64,000 nt of DNA from an uncultured Gammaproteobacteria bacterium (GTDB lineage Bacteria; Pseudomonadota; Gammaproteobacteria; GCA-001735895), in the NCBI GenBank assembly GCA_947259485.1, contig CAMYLU010000010.1, positions 1 to 64,000 of the forward strand. Reading direction: 5' to 3'. Made by a program: the position numbers and the translations under genes. Under the pieces are notes generated by a model that saw nothing but the letters and a program-made list of their open reading frames with translations, did no database searches and was not told the origin of the DNA. Positions 45,545-54,898 of the stretch are shown here, piece after piece. Each line of letters starts with the position of its first letter. Position 1 is the first letter of the stretch.

Positions 45545-47107
45545 TCAGGAGTAAGTGTCAAAACTGCAAATCCGGTTACGCCCGCTTTGCTTTGCCTGGT
45601 AAAGGGCAATATCCGCCTGCTCTATCAACAAGGTGCTGCTTTTATCGTAGATCGGCAACATAGCCGCTACGCCGATACTGACGGTTACATAGGGCGAAAC
45701 GCTCGAGGTAACGTGTGGCAATTTTGCATCCTCGACCGCGCCTAGGCATTCTTCAGCAACCTTTATTGCACCTTCTAAGTCAGCCGCAGGCAGCAAGGCG
45801 ATAAATTCCTCGCCACCGTATCGCGCAATCAGATCACCTGTACGCTGCATGCAATCACTCAGAATTTTCGCCACCGCGACCAGGCACTCATCGCCACGCA
45901 AGTGACCGTGGTGGTCATTGTATTCCTTGAATTTATCAACATCGATCATCAGCAATGCCAATGACTGTTCGGCGCGGGCGCTGCGACTCCATTCAGCCAT
46001 CAGTCGGACATCAAATTCGCGTCGATTACAAATCGATGTCAACGCATCGACTCGGGCAATATTGTTAAGTTCCTGCTGCGATCGCCGGGCCTGCAAATGC
46101 ATGTTCAATCGTGCCCGCAACACCCTGGGATGAAACGGCCGGGCAATGAAATCGGCGGCACCTGCCTCGAACGCCTGCACTTCGGCCTCGGTGGTTTTGT
46201 CATCGGAAATAAAAACGACCGGAACCACCGTATCAAGATCAGAATCGGTCGAATTACGCCACCAGTCGGTGCTTTCGATGCCACCGATTAATGCCGTATT
46301 CACCAGCACCAGGTCCGGCATCCCGTGATCTAACGCCGAAGCCACGAGCCCTTTGAAATTCGCGGCGACTTCCACCTGGACATCGCGCATTTGCTCTATG
46401 ATCATTTGCAGACTCTGCACATCGTCATCGAGCACCAGCATCCGCTGCATCGCGGACTGCTCGCAGACAGCTTTCGAGCTGTCGTCGGAGATCATCGAGC
46501 CGGTTTTCAGAAATGCATCCAGTTCGGATTCCAGCGGAAAGCCGATGACCAGTTCACCCTGGTCGCTTATAACGACGGGTATATTGTGGTCAAATTCACG
46601 GTTACCATCCCACTGGGCTTGCCATTTAGCCAGTTCTTCATCCTGGCGGGCGTCTTCCGGGGGCGGCTCGATACCCAGTTCTTTAACTAGCGCGATGAGC
46701 AGATCCGGATCAGAAATATCCTGGCCGTCGATCCACAAGGCGCGATATATGCGTCGGCGCAACTGGCTTGCCCTGGCGGGATCACTTTTATTAACCGTGT
46801 AGACCAGCGTCGACGCGGCCTCCGAGTTGGGGCGAAACATGGGGACGTTAATCCGGGTTGACGGCGCCTTGCGGCGTACCTCGGCGACCTCGGTCACGAG
46901 TTCGCTAAGGACTTTGAAACCCGCCTGTTTGCTGGAAACGGATGGGGCATGCTGAATGCTGCGAAAATCAACCCGGTCTTCCAGGTCCATCGCATGTAGA
47001 CGTTCATTTAACGCGTAACAGAAAGGACAGTTAAAATCGGCGTAAACGGTGAGATTACCAACTCCCGACTCGCCTGACTGCGCCCCTGCTTGTGATGCAT
47101 TTCCCAT
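45545..47107 (-). CDS. DsbA-like domain - pseudo-receiver - GGDEF fusion
   Basis: A 520-residue cytosolic protein with an unusual order. Residues about 18-200 are a DsbA/FrnE-like thioredoxin fold with CPFC at 27-30. Residues about 221-338 are a response-regulator receiver whose phospho-acceptor Asp is Asn269 (PDLVLVN) and whose conserved Lys is Arg322 (ARPF), so it should not be phosphorylated normally. Residues about 350-515 are a diguanylate cyclase with intact GGEEF (430-434) and an inhibitory RxxD site (R421/D424). This suggests c-di-GMP synthesis controlled by thiol redox state. Monocistronic. Confidence 0.9.
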   Translation of the reverse strand: MGNASQAGAQSGESGVGNLTVYADFNCPFCYALNERLHAMDLEDRVDFRSIQHAPSVSSKQAGFKVLSELVTEVAEVRRKAPSTRINVPMFRPNSEAASTLVYTVNKSDPARASQLRRRIYRALWIDGQDISDPDLLIALVKELGIEPPPEDARQDEELAKWQAQWDGNREFDHNIPVVISDQGELVIGFPLESELDAFLKTGSMISDDSSKAVCEQSAMQRMLVLDDDVQSLQMIIEQMRDVQVEVAANFKGLVASALDHGMPDLVLVNTALIGGIESTDWWRNSTDSDLDTVVPVVFISDDKTTEAEVQAFEAGAADFIARPFHPRVLRARLNMHLQARRSQQELNNIARVDALTSICNRREFDVRLMAEWSRSARAEQSLALLMIDVDKFKEYNDHHGHLRGDECLVAVAKILSDCMQRTGDLIARYGGEEFIALLPAADLEGAIKVAEECLGAVEDAKLPHVTSSVSPYVTVSIGVAAMLPIYDKSSTLLIEQADIALYQAKQSGRNRICSFDTYS

Positions 47108-47354
47108 GCCCAGGGTTCCAGTTGTTGGTTATTGTAGTTATCTACGAATAATCGCGCTTATTTGACATGGATTATAGGCTATTCCCGTGCGCAATCGAAA
47201 CATTGATTTTTCACCCCTGAAAAGTGGTTGGCTCGCGCCGCGGATATGCGCATTTAAGTCCATCTTAAGCACCTGAATTTAATCATTTTCTACCTCCATA
47301 TCGAAGCCCATGTTAAGGTGAACGTGGGGTAATTGACAATGACCCTATAGTTTA

Positions 47355-48671
47355 ATGACCTTGAAGCGACTCATCCTGCCGATTGCAATCGTTACCCTGT
47401 TGACGCTTGCGTTGTACTGGTTGGTTGCATCGCGACTACTGCTGGACCCGCCTGATACTACCTCCTCACCCGATACCTCCACGAACTCGGCAGAAGTCGT
47501 AAAAACCGAATTCGAACCAGTCGTAACCGCTGCAGTTGAACCTGCCACCAATGCCACGCGTATTAGCGAAGACAGTGGCCGCCGGGGGGGCTCGAAACTA
47601 GTCGAAATATTCGGACGCGTACTGGACCGGGAACTGCAACCTGTCGACGACGTTTTCATTACCGAAGAACGCTATTTCTTCAATACGCGCAGTGACGCGG
47701 AGGGCAATTACAGGATCTCATTGAACTTGCCCCAGCATCGCTATCCAACGCTCAATTTTCTGCGCCACAAGTTCAATGGCAAACGCATCAAGCTTACAAA
47801 GGATCTATTACAACAAAAACAATCATACGAGCTCAACGTCATACTTGAGGATAATCCCGACACGGTCAAACTATCGGGCTGGGTTGGCAACGAGCTCGGC
47901 GTTGCACTCGAGGGCGCGCGAGTCGAACTCACCGCGCAGAAAGTGTTTAACGGGGAAAATTTTTACCTGACCGTGTTTTCAGATCCGCGGGGTAATTTTC
48001 AACTTGACGGTGTTCGGGTTGCGGAAAAATACAGGCTATCGGTAAACCTGGCGCCCGAGTATCCCGTTTTCCTGGACTCCGATTTCAGTGTCAGTCTCAA
48101 TCCACAACCGCTTAACATCGAGCTTAAGTCTCTCAAGTTTGTCGATATCGACGGCATGATAATGAATCGGGAAGCCGCCCCGGTAGCCGACTTTGAGATC
48201 TATGTCAGCAATGTTACGACCGGGGTGCACTCCGGCAAAATCGTCAGCGACTCTTCCGGATTTTTTTCGCTCAAGCAGTTCCCTGTAGGTGAAATCAGCC
48301 TGGCAACCCGCGGTTCCGATATCTATGAAATTACCGGCCTGGTATTGACCGACAACGAGTACCGGAATCTGCTATTGACAATCGACAGGGGTAACCAAAA
48401 CCTGACCGGGTGGATCAAGGGAGAAAACGGCATTGTACCCAGACGCGCGATGGTGACGCTGGATCAAACCTTGCTCGATGGCCAGATCAGGTATCATCAA
48501 TACCGCTCGCAAGCCACCGACATCGATGGTCGATTTACCTTTAGCAATCTCGGTAGCGGCGAATATCGCATCACAACATACGCGCAGGGCTACCAGAAAC
48601 AGGAATTGATGCACCGCCTGCGTAGCCGGTATGACGAAGTCCAGATCACGCTGCGGCGCCTCGAAAACTGA
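47355..48671 (+). CDS. membrane-anchored protein with carboxypeptidase-regulatory-like repeats
   Basis: 438 residues: an N-terminal helix (about 5-26) and a Ser/Thr/Pro-rich linker, then beta-sandwich repeats of the carboxypeptidase regulatory-like type. Recurrent blocks have the form GNYRISL, GNFQLDGV, GFFSLKQFPVGEI and GRFTFSNLGSGEYRITT. About four units are seen. It is probably a surface or periplasmic binding/structural protein. No enzyme motif is seen. Monocistronic. Confidence 0.75.
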   Translation: MTLKRLILPIAIVTLLTLALYWLVASRLLLDPPDTTSSPDTSTNSAEVVKTEFEPVVTAAVEPATNATRISEDSGRRGGSKLVEIFGRVLDRELQPVDDVFITEERYFFNTRSDAEGNYRISLNLPQHRYPTLNFLRHKFNGKRIKLTKDLLQQKQSYELNVILEDNPDTVKLSGWVGNELGVALEGARVELTAQKVFNGENFYLTVFSDPRGNFQLDGVRVAEKYRLSVNLAPEYPVFLDSDFSVSLNPQPLNIELKSLKFVDIDGMIMNREAAPVADFEIYVSNVTTGVHSGKIVSDSSGFFSLKQFPVGEISLATRGSDIYEITGLVLTDNEYRNLLLTIDRGNQNLTGWIKGENGIVPRRAMVTLDQTLLDGQIRYHQYRSQATDIDGRFTFSNLGSGEYRITTYAQGYQKQELMHRLRSRYDEVQITLRRLEN

Positions 48672-48851
48672 GAATCTTGATTTGCTTGTTTCCCTGCGAT
48701 CAGGATAAATCGACGCACGACCGGCGAAACAAATGTTATTATCCGCGCAATAATGATTACCTGAAACTGTATCCGCTGCTGGAACTTTGCTCGCGGCCGC
48801 CGGTGCAAGAATTTTCAGAATAATAGTGTTCAGCCACGAAGAGGGGGAAGC

Positions 48852-50198
48852 ATGAACAAAACTGCAGAATATCTTGAGCGTTTCCTGAATGGGGTTAAAA
48901 AACGTAATCCTGGAGAAACAGAATTTCACCAGGCAGTATCCGAGGTCGCGAGTACTATTTTTCCTTACATCGCGGATAAACCCATCTACCATAAAATGCA
49001 AATCATGGAACGCATGGCGGAACCTGACCGGGTCATCATGTTTCGCGTGCCCTGGACCGATGACAAGGGCAATATTCGAAATCAACGTGGTTACCGCGTG
49101 CAGTTCAACAATTCGATTGGCCCTTACAAGGGGGGCCTGCGATTTCATCCTTCGGTCAACCTGAGCGTTCTCAAGTTTCTCGGCTATGAGCAGACCTTCA
49201 AAAACAGTCTTACCGGGCTGCCCATGGGGGGTGCCAAGGGCGGCTCCGATTTCAATCCCAAGGGCAAGACTGACAACGAGGTAATGCGTTTTTGTCAATC
49301 GTTCATGGTCGAATTGCACCGCCACATTGGTGAGGATACCGATGTGCCGGCAGGCGATATTGGCGTTGGCGCGCGTGAAATCGGCTACCTGTTTGGCCAG
49401 TACAAGCGTATCGAAAATCGATTTGTCGGCGTACTCACCGGCAAGGGCATCGAATTTGGTGGCAGCAAGATCCGCACCGAGGCGACCGGTTACGGCGCCG
49501 TATACTTCATGGAAAACATGCTGCATCGCGTCGGCGACAGTATCGACGGAAAAACGGTAGCGGTTTCGGGCTCCGGGAATGTCGCCACCTATGCCGTTGA
49601 AAAAATAAATCACCTCGGCGGCAAGGTGGTCACGCTGTCAGATTCTTCCGGTTTTGTGCATGACCCGGAAGGCATCGACGCTAACAAACTGGAATATGTC
49701 CTCGATCTCAAAAATGTGCGTCGCGGGCGTATCAAGGAATACGCCGACGAATTTAACTCGGCCACTTTCCATGAAGGCAGGCCCTGGAGTGTTCCCTGTG
49801 CTCTCGCCCTGCCCTGTGCAACCCAGAACGAAATTAACGAGGAAGAGGCCAAAACCCTGCTCAAGAACGGCTGTATCGGTGTTTCCGAGGGCGCCAACAT
49901 GCCCACCGAACTGGCCGGCATCGATGCCTTTCAGCACTCGAAAATCCTGTATGCGCCGAGCAAGGCCGCCAACGCCGGTGGTGTCGCGGTTTCAGGTCTC
50001 GAGATGAGCCAGAACAGCAGTCGGATATCATGGGAAGAGGATGACCTGGACAATCTTCTCAAGCAAACAATGCTTCGAATTCACGATAGTTGTGTCGAGT
50101 ACGGCAACGAAGCGGGCCATATCAACTACCTCGCCGGCGCCAATATAGCGGGATTTGTCAAAGTGGCTGAAGCAATGCTCTCCTTCGGCCATACCTGA
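48852..50198 (+). CDS. gdhA: NADP-type glutamate dehydrogenase
   Basis: A 448-residue hexameric-type glutamate dehydrogenase, interconverting 2-oxoglutarate plus ammonium and glutamate. PYKGGLRFHPSVN and PMGGAKGGSDFNPKGK carry the substrate and catalytic lysines. SGSGNVATYA is the nucleotide-binding loop, and the length is that of the bacterial NADP enzymes. GAGGGGGAAGC precedes the ATG. It stands alone. A long frame on the opposite strand is an antisense artefact. Confidence 0.95.
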   Translation: MNKTAEYLERFLNGVKKRNPGETEFHQAVSEVASTIFPYIADKPIYHKMQIMERMAEPDRVIMFRVPWTDDKGNIRNQRGYRVQFNNSIGPYKGGLRFHPSVNLSVLKFLGYEQTFKNSLTGLPMGGAKGGSDFNPKGKTDNEVMRFCQSFMVELHRHIGEDTDVPAGDIGVGAREIGYLFGQYKRIENRFVGVLTGKGIEFGGSKIRTEATGYGAVYFMENMLHRVGDSIDGKTVAVSGSGNVATYAVEKINHLGGKVVTLSDSSGFVHDPEGIDANKLEYVLDLKNVRRGRIKEYADEFNSATFHEGRPWSVPCALALPCATQNEINEEEAKTLLKNGCIGVSEGANMPTELAGIDAFQHSKILYAPSKAANAGGVAVSGLEMSQNSSRISWEEDDLDNLLKQTMLRIHDSCVEYGNEAGHINYLAGANIAGFVKVAEAMLSFGHT

Positions 50199-50392
50199 TA
50201 TTCGCAGGCATCCCGAAATGCCCGGGTAAACTTTGCCCCGCTCTCGGAGCATAAGACCAACTGGCCATACAGGCGTTAACTGATCGGATTGCGGCGCCAC
50301 AACGTATAGTTAGCCATTCTCAATGCCATGGCCGCGCAACTGACCTGCCGCGGCCCGGCGAACTTTGGCACAGGCAGCATACGAGGCATAGC

Positions 50393-52174
50393 GTGCTAGT
50401 TTCCAGGACCTATCATTTCGATTTTGACCACCCGGTAGACAAGCTCTGGGCCGTGGTATCCGACACCCCCAGGTGGGGTGAAGCCTCTGGATTCCCGAAG
50501 TACCAGGTCAGCGAGCAGCTTCAGGCTGATGGCACGGTCAAGGTATTCGGCAAAATTGAAATGGCGGGCATGACTATCCGCTGGGAAGAGCCACCGGTTA
50601 ACTGGATCGCCGATCGCTGGTTCGAACAACAGCGCCTTTTTATCAAGGGACCAATGATCAGCATGACCACGGTCGCCACCCTCGAGGATAAAGGTCCGAC
50701 CAGCGCCCTCGACCTCGAACTGATTTTCGAAACCCGCAACCTGGTCGGAACCATTTTGGCAAAACGCATGGTGGCAGCATTCGAGGATAAAGTAGGCGCC
50801 TTGTTAGCCAACGCCGACCACCTCATCCGGGCCGAAGAACCCGACCTGTTTGTGTCCAGTTACCAGCCCTCCCGGTCTTCGCTCGAGCGCGCCGCGAAAC
50901 TGTGCGAACAGATTGAGGCCTCGCCCTACGGCCACGGATTGGCAGCAAAACTGGTGGACTACATCAACCAAAACCAGGACGTCGATCTATGGGCGATGCG
51001 CCCGATCGCGATTGCGCGCCGCTGGAACACAAAGACCCGCGAAGCAATCGAACTGTTTCTGCAGTCGGTACGAGCAGGATTACTGGAATCACGCTGGGAT
51101 ATATTATGCCCGCGCTGCCGTGTTTCCAAATCGACAGCTTCCAATATGGGTGAGTTGCCACAAGGCGTACACTGCGACGCCTGCAATATCGATTTTCAGT
51201 CCGATTTTGCCAGCAACGTGGAGTTGAGCTTCAGTCCCAGCCCATCGATTCGAGGAGTGGAATATGGTCATTACTGCCGTTCCGGTCCCGGCGTTACGCC
51301 GCATATTAAAGGCCAGTGCTCACTGCCGCCGGGTGCCAGCCGCAGCCTGCCACTGGCATTACCTGTTGGCGATTACCGCGTGCGCACGCTCGAAGCGGGT
51401 GAAGAACTCGAATTGACCTGGGAACAGGGGCGATTCCCGGAGATCCATGTTCAGGATAGCGCGGTCAAGATAGCGGGCGACTCCCCCGAAGCCGAAATCC
51501 GGATGGTCAACAACGGCAAGGTGCACAGAACCATCGTCATCGAAGAACAGAGCTGGCTGCGCGATGTGCTTACCGCGGAACGCGCGACCACGATGCAGGC
51601 ATTTCGTGATCTCTTTTCCGACCAGGTGTTGCGCCCCGGGGACGAAGTCAGCATTCGCAATATCAGTTTCGCGTTTACCGACCTGGTCGGCTCATCGGCG
51701 CTGTTCTCGCGCATGGGCGATGCCGAGGCCTATCACCTGGTGCGCGAGCATTTTTCCGAACTGGGTGAAATCGTACGCCGTAATATGGGGAATATTGTTA
51801 AAACAGCGGGAGATGGCATCCACGCTGCCTTCCTTACCCCCGACGATGCCCTGCGCGCGTCAGTCGAGATGCAGCAGGCGATGCCCGCATTCAACCAGCG
51901 CTTCGGCACGGACGATGTTTCGATACGTGTCGGACTGCATAGCGGCAGCAGCATCTCGGTTACGCTTAATGATCGTCTGGATTACTATGGCGAGGCGGTT
52001 AATCTCGCGGCACGCCTCGAGGGCCTGGGTGTTGAGGGCGATATCACGATGTCAAAAACCTTTGCCAATGACCCGGCAGTTAGTGCTATCCTGACCGATT
52101 ACGAGCGGCATGAACGCGAAGAAATACTGAAAGGCTTCACCGGGCCCGTCGGGATTGTACAGATAAGACCCTGA
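50393..52174 (+). CDS. SRPBCC - DUF5939 - class III nucleotide cyclase
   Basis: 593 residues, GTG start. Residues about 1-147 resemble a START/SRPBCC lipid- or ligand-binding fold. About 150-400 match DUF5939, with a zinc-ribbon-like CPRC (239-242) and CDAC (261-264). About 422-590 are a class III cyclase with metal-binding D430 (FTDLVGSS) and D474 (KTAGDGIHAAF), and GLHSG and EAVNLAARLEG following. It probably makes cAMP. No membrane segment, so a soluble sensor cyclase responding to a hydrophobic ligand is plausible. Confidence 0.87.
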   Translation: MLVSRTYHFDFDHPVDKLWAVVSDTPRWGEASGFPKYQVSEQLQADGTVKVFGKIEMAGMTIRWEEPPVNWIADRWFEQQRLFIKGPMISMTTVATLEDKGPTSALDLELIFETRNLVGTILAKRMVAAFEDKVGALLANADHLIRAEEPDLFVSSYQPSRSSLERAAKLCEQIEASPYGHGLAAKLVDYINQNQDVDLWAMRPIAIARRWNTKTREAIELFLQSVRAGLLESRWDILCPRCRVSKSTASNMGELPQGVHCDACNIDFQSDFASNVELSFSPSPSIRGVEYGHYCRSGPGVTPHIKGQCSLPPGASRSLPLALPVGDYRVRTLEAGEELELTWEQGRFPEIHVQDSAVKIAGDSPEAEIRMVNNGKVHRTIVIEEQSWLRDVLTAERATTMQAFRDLFSDQVLRPGDEVSIRNISFAFTDLVGSSALFSRMGDAEAYHLVREHFSELGEIVRRNMGNIVKTAGDGIHAAFLTPDDALRASVEMQQAMPAFNQRFGTDDVSIRVGLHSGSSISVTLNDRLDYYGEAVNLAARLEGLGVEGDITMSKTFANDPAVSAILTDYERHEREEILKGFTGPVGIVQIRP

Positions 52175-52182
52175 AAAGATTA

Positions 52183-52449
52183 ATGAAAGCAGCCAATCCG
52201 AACTGGTCGCTATATATTATCGAAGCCAGCGATGCTTCGCTCTACACCGGCATAACGACTGATGTTGACCGCCGCTTCGAGGAACACCTGAATTGCCAGA
52301 AAGGCGCCAAGTATTTCAATGGGCGCAGGCCGGTTCGGATCGTGTATCGCGAGGATGGACACTCCCGCAGCAGCGCCAGCCGGCGTGAGATGGAGATTAA
52401 GAAGCTGTCGCGTCAGGAAAAACAGAAACTGGTCGCACAACGCACCTAA
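52183..52449 (+). CDS. GIY-YIG domain protein (YhbQ/UPF0213-like)
   Basis: An 88-residue single-domain GIY-YIG protein. The motif reads SLYIIEA and LYTGIT, followed by the conserved Arg (DRRFEEHL) and a basic KYFNGRRPVRIVY segment. The family is linked to DNA maintenance. It lies 8 bp after the cyclase gene and 13 bp before alkB, so the three may be cotranscribed. Confidence 0.88.
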   Translation: MKAANPNWSLYIIEASDASLYTGITTDVDRRFEEHLNCQKGAKYFNGRRPVRIVYREDGHSRSSASRREMEIKKLSRQEKQKLVAQRT

Positions 52450-52462
52450 ACCTCATTTAACC

Positions 52463-53068
52463 ATGCATGATCTCCTGTCAGATTTTGAAATTGAACAACT
52501 GTCATTACCCGATGCCGACCTATTATTCTGGCGGCAGGTCGATCTGGGTCGAGCGCACGATTCGTTGCTGCAGGAATTAATCGTCTCTACAGACTGGCGC
52601 CAGGAGGAAATCACCGTCTACGGCAAGTCTTACCTGCAGCCGCGCCTGAGCGCCTGGCACGGCGACCTGTCTTACAGCTATTCCGGAATCAGGCTCGAGC
52701 CCCTGCCGTGGACTCCGACCCTACTTGACCTCAAGGCCCACGTGGAAGCCCTGACCGGACACGAATTCAACAGCGTTCTGCTCAATTATTATCGAGATCA
52801 GAATGACAGTATGGGCATGCATAGCGACGATGAGCGCGAGCTCGGTCCAAAACCGGCGATCGCGTCATTGAGCCTCGGCGACGAACGAACCTTCCTGCTT
52901 AAACACAAAACCCGCAAAGATCTGCAAACAGTGAAGCTGACCTTACCCCCGGATAGCCTGCTGTTAATGCAGGGTGATACACAACAATACTGGCGCCACG
53001 GAATTAACAAGGAAAGACGTCCCTGTGGACCACGCGTCAACCTGACCTTCCGCACTATCAGGACATGA
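52463..53068 (+). CDS. AlkB-like 2-oxoglutarate/Fe(II) dioxygenase
   Basis: 201 residues, similar in layout to the ALKBH2/3 group, which demethylates alkylated bases in DNA or RNA. Iron ligands are H120 and D122 (GMHSDDE) and H179 (WRHGI). R191 and R197 (PRVNLTFR) bind 2-oxoglutarate. PRLSAWHGD and NYYRDQNDSMG are family blocks. ATG 52463 is chosen over an upstream start that overlaps the GIY-YIG gene. Confidence 0.9.
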   Translation: MHDLLSDFEIEQLSLPDADLLFWRQVDLGRAHDSLLQELIVSTDWRQEEITVYGKSYLQPRLSAWHGDLSYSYSGIRLEPLPWTPTLLDLKAHVEALTGHEFNSVLLNYYRDQNDSMGMHSDDERELGPKPAIASLSLGDERTFLLKHKTRKDLQTVKLTLPPDSLLLMQGDTQQYWRHGINKERRPCGPRVNLTFRTIRT

Positions 53069-53080
53069 AGCAACCTTCCG

Positions 53081-53437
53081 ATGACTGAAATCGAAACAAT
53101 CGAACTTGCCAGGGCATACGTTGCACTTTCCAACGCTCACCGGGTTGAACTGATTGCGCCAATGTTTTCCGCCACCGCGGTTTACACTTCTTCCGCGGTA
53201 GGTGAATTCACGGGGTCGGACGAAATCGAGAAAATGATGCGAGGATTTTTTACCAGCTATCCGGACGTTTTCTGGTTAACAGAAAACTATCGCTTTGAAA
53301 ACAACCGGGTCACTTTCGATTTCAGCATGCAGGCGAACGCGACGTCGAGCGGTGAACACCTCCAGCGACAGGGAATAGAGCGAATCGAGTTTGATGAAAG
53401 CGGATTGATCAAAAAACTGGAAGTTAAAGCTTCCTGA
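53081..53437 (+). CDS. SnoaL/NTF2-like protein
   Basis: 118 residues with the alpha+beta cone pattern of NTF2-like proteins: an N-terminal helix (VALSNAHRVELIAPMF), AVYTSSAVGEFTGSDEI, and strands ending LIKKLEVKAS. No catalytic residues can be assigned. It follows alkB by 12 bp on the same strand. Confidence 0.75.
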   Translation: MTEIETIELARAYVALSNAHRVELIAPMFSATAVYTSSAVGEFTGSDEIEKMMRGFFTSYPDVFWLTENYRFENNRVTFDFSMQANATSSGEHLQRQGIERIEFDESGLIKKLEVKAS

Positions 53438-53502
53438 AACATAGGAGCTTTCGAATCATAAAACTGCAGGTATTCAGGTCTGAGAAACCAGCTCGACCGA
53501 AC

Positions 53503-54057
53503 TTACAGTCTTTCGGCCTGCTCGACAAAACCGCTGCCAATCGCCGAGAACGGCAACTCCAGCTCGAGTTCAGGCACCTGTTGCGCAATCCAGGCGATGA
53601 AAGTATTGCTGTTGGGTCCGGGAAAGGCGCGGTAGGTACTTTTCCAAGGATAAAGCCGGGCCGCGGCATCGACGGCATCAATCAACGATTCTGCAGTTAC
53701 GCCCCGGTGCTCTTTGAGCAGACGCGGCCTGGCACCATACCAGTGCCGGTCGGGAACATCGCGATGGATCCCCATAACCTGTCGCCCGCTGTATCCGCGC
53801 CAACCGACCACGTCATACAGGGTGTAATGCTCCTCGTCCTTGCGCTTGGCTGCAATCCAGGTATGAATCGCAAACCATCCGCGCCAACCCCAGGCATCGG
53901 CGCCGTAAACGTGTAAAACCGCTTCGCTGGTGTCCGCGGGATCGGGTGCAATTCCCGCCGATTCGCGGCTCGCAGTGCGCCAGTCACTGCGCCCGGAGAC
54001 ACTCATTAAAATGCCCCCCAGCAGGACGACAAGCAGTACAGGTGTGAGGAAACGCAT
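53503..54057 (-). CDS. DUF3750 family exported protein
   Basis: 184 residues with an N-terminal signal or anchor (about 4-20). The body carries conserved blocks WFAIHTWIA, YDVVGWRGYSG, DRHWYGARP and YRAFPGPNSNTF, typical of DUF3750, with His/Asn residues that could form an active site. The fold resembles transglutaminase/NlpC-type hydrolases in my reading, but that is inference. Function unknown. Confidence 0.75.
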   Translation of the reverse strand: MRFLTPVLLVVLLGGILMSVSGRSDWRTASRESAGIAPDPADTSEAVLHVYGADAWGWRGWFAIHTWIAAKRKDEEHYTLYDVVGWRGYSGRQVMGIHRDVPDRHWYGARPRLLKEHRGVTAESLIDAVDAAARLYPWKSTYRAFPGPNSNTFIAWIAQQVPELELELPFSAIGSGFVEQAERL

Positions 54058-54154
54058 CGAGTTTCATAATTTGCAAACACGGCCGCCTATTTTAATTGAA
54101 TTTGCCGCTCGAAGCACACCGGCGGTTCGAGTGGCCCAGTGGAGCCGCCCTCGA

Positions 54155-54757
54155 TCAGGCAGTCAGCAGCTTTATCGCCATTGCTCTCGCTTTGGCCACG
54201 TTTTTCTGCGGTAGCTGCTGGTGCTTTTCAGTACTGATCATCCCGGTAAACAGCGTGCCGACAGGTTCCGCGCCAATGGTTTGCGCAGCCATCCTGAGCT
54301 GCTTGCTGGAACCGAACAACCAGCGACCCATCAAGGCGGGCGCGGCGCTGGACGAAATCAACATTGCCTTCTTGAGCGGCGCTTTCGCCTTTCTAAACTG
54401 GGGGTAGCGCTTGTCCCATGGCCAGTAGGCATAGGCGATGAGGCGCTCCATAAAGCGTTTGAAAATCGCCGTCACCGAGCCGAAGTTAGTGGGTGCCGCG
54501 AGGATAAATCCCTGCGCGGCTTCAATTTTTTCGATCAAGGCGTGCATGCCATCATCGAGAACACATTTCCCCGGGCTTTCGCCGGGCTGCAGGGCGCATT
54601 CACGACAGTTCAGGCAAAATTCTATCGGGTAGTCGCGCAGGTTGATGATTTCGGTTTCGGCACCCGAACCCTTCAATGCCTCGACCGCGACTGCAACCGC
54701 CTGGTCGGTGATGCCATCGTCGCGGTAGGAACCGTTGATCACCAGTATTTTTTTCAT
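54155..54757 (-). CDS. flavodoxin-fold NAD(P)H-dependent FMN reductase / iron-sulfur flavoprotein-like
   Basis: A 200-residue flavodoxin-like protein. INGSYRDDGITDQA binds the FMN phosphate, and PTNFGSVTAIFKRFMER is the second flavin loop. Between them is FCLNCRECALQPGESPGKC, four cysteines in the place where iron-sulfur flavoproteins hold a cluster. ATG 54757 is chosen; GTG 54772 is possible. A perfect FNR/Dnr box is centred 61 bp upstream, predicting induction under low oxygen or NO. Substrate unknown. Confidence 0.8.
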   Translation of the reverse strand: MKKILVINGSYRDDGITDQAVAVAVEALKGSGAETEIINLRDYPIEFCLNCRECALQPGESPGKCVLDDGMHALIEKIEAAQGFILAAPTNFGSVTAIFKRFMERLIAYAYWPWDKRYPQFRKAKAPLKKAMLISSSAAPALMGRWLFGSSKQLRMAAQTIGAEPVGTLFTGMISTEKHQQLPQKNVAKARAMAIKLLTA

Positions 54758-54811
54758 CGTCGTCACAATCACCCTCGCGCTATCATGTTATTCGGCAACA
54801 CCCCTGTTGTA

Positions 54812-54825
54812 TTGATACAAATCAA
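54812..54825. promoter_or_regulatory. perfect FNR/Dnr palindrome between flavoprotein and acyl-CoA ligase
   Basis: TTGAT-ACAA-ATCAA matches the consensus at all ten positions. It is 61 bp from the leftward flavoprotein start and 80 bp from the rightward ligase start, so it could serve either or both. Confidence 0.75.
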
Positions 54826-54898
54826 AGGCCCGGGAATTGATCGTGAAATGCCGCTCGGTGTCGCATAGAATCAGGTCCTGGACAAAGGGTTTCACAGC

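Noticed and set aside
48372-49613. 413-residue open frame on the minus strand
   Set aside because: It lies antisense to gdhA and the end of the preceding gene. gdhA has full family motifs, and the minus frame is not protein-like.
54221-54868. 215-residue plus-strand frame
   Set aside because: Antisense to the flavodoxin-like gene and runs through the FNR box.
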